A stretch of DNA of 6,453 nt from contig JAEZYO010000224.1 in assembly GCA_023419055.1 (NCBI GenBank), positions 1 to 6,453 of the forward strand, given 5' to 3'. Source of the stretch: Pseudomonadota bacterium. Its GTDB lineage: Bacteria > Myxococcota > Polyangia > Polyangiales > Polyangiaceae. This document shows, one piece after another, positions 6,073 through 6,453 of the stretch. The translations under genes and the position numbers were made by a program. The notes under the pieces were generated by a model. The model saw only the letters and a program-made list of their open reading frames with translations, had not been told where the DNA came from and made no database searches. Position 1 is the stretch's first letter, and every line of letters starts with the position of its first letter.

Positions 6073-6453
6073 ATGGGCGGCTTGCGTTTCGTGGTTCAGC
6101 GCGCCGGGGCGGCGCTCTTCCTGCCGATTCTGCTCTCGGTGGCGCAGGCGAGCGCTCAACAGGTTTCCACGGAGGCCGCCGTGGAGCCGAGCGAGGAGCG
6201 TGTCGGCGAGGCCAAGGCTCGCTACGAAGCGGGCGCGCGCGCCTACGCTGAGCAGCGCTACAAGGACGCGGTCGATCTGTTTCTCGAGGCCGACCGCATC
6301 GTGTCGAGCGCGCCGCTCTCGTTCAACATCGCTCGCGCGTACGAGAAGCTCGGCGACAGCTCTGGGGCGCTTTCCTGGTACCGGGACTACTTGCGGCGCG
6401 ATCCTACGGCGAAGATCGCTTCGGAGGTGCGAGGCTTCATCGAGGTCCTGGAA
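6073..6453 (+). CDS. Exported TPR-repeat protein, N-terminal part (3' end outside window)
   Basis: The ATG lies one base after the kinase stop (TGACATG), and the frame stays open for 127 codons to the window edge, so the gene is cut off here. The N-terminus is a Sec signal peptide with arginines at 5 and 10, a hydrophobic core (about 12-24) and an A-S-A cleavage site at 26-28. After an acidic linker come two tetratricopeptide-like helical pairs, about 46-78 (with A-x-x-x-Y-x-x-G, then Y-x-D-A-V-x-x-F) and about 81-110 (with F-N-I-A-x-A-Y, then G-D-x-x-G-A-L and ending near D110-P111). TPRs mediate protein-protein contacts, so this is probably a periplasmic scaffold. Similar exported TPR proteins, often with later PEGA domains, follow Ser/Thr kinases in myxobacteria; any PEGA domain would lie beyond the window. 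No clear Shine-Dalgarno sequence is present, and translational coupling to the kinase is likely. Confidence 0.85.
   Translation, partial: MGGLRFVVQRAGAALFLPILLSVAQASAQQVSTEAAVEPSEERVGEAKARYEAGARAYAEQRYKDAVDLFLEADRIVSSAPLSFNIARAYEKLGDSSGALSWYRDYLRRDPTAKIASEVRGFIEVLE

Noticed and set aside
4812..6074. Minus-strand frame of 420 codons opposite the Ser/Thr kinase
   Set aside because: It is a shadow of the kinase gene, with no recognisable motif and an Arg/Ala/Glu-rich composition.

Overview
This is a high-GC chromosomal window, dense in genes. Several gene types are typical of large signalling-rich deltaproteobacterial genomes: a soluble PAS hybrid histidine kinase of the HDFNNLL type, a membrane-anchored Hanks-type Ser/Thr kinase followed by an exported TPR protein, and small cysteine-containing lipoproteins. 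Together with the GC bias this points to Myxococcota, perhaps a Polyangiales-like lineage. The assignment is inferred from gene content; no marker gene is present. The lipoproteins and the outer-membrane protein show that the cell is Gram-negative.

Layout. Bases 3-185 (+) are the 3' end of a probable c-type cytochrome gene. After a 47-base gap, 233-2131 (+) encodes a cytosolic hybrid sensor kinase with two PAS domains, DHp, HATPase and a receiver. Next come a small lipoprotein (2174-2503, +) and an exported protein that is probably an outer-membrane beta-barrel (2598-3122, +). A good sigma-54 -24/-12 match (2509-2523) lies just upstream of the latter. Converging on it, with only 10 bases between stop codons, is a dicarboxylate/amino acid:cation symporter (3133-4416, -). 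A 200-base divergent spacer (4417-4616) holds a GC-rich hairpin. It is followed by a transmembrane Ser/Thr protein kinase (4617-6071, +) and, one base after its stop, a signal-peptide TPR protein (6073 to the window edge, +).

How the genes fit together. The kinase and TPR genes almost certainly form one operon, and both the kinase tail and the TPR protein should lie in the periplasm. The cytochrome and hybrid kinase genes may be co-transcribed. The barrel gene looks independently controlled through sigma-54. The symporter stands alone on the minus strand and departs from the canonical aspartate transporters at several substrate and cation ligand positions.

No mobile element, CRISPR array, tRNA or rRNA is visible, and no clear undescribed multi-gene system. 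The items most worth a second look are the sigma-54 promoter, the altered symporter binding sites, the intergenic hairpin and the kinase-TPR pair.
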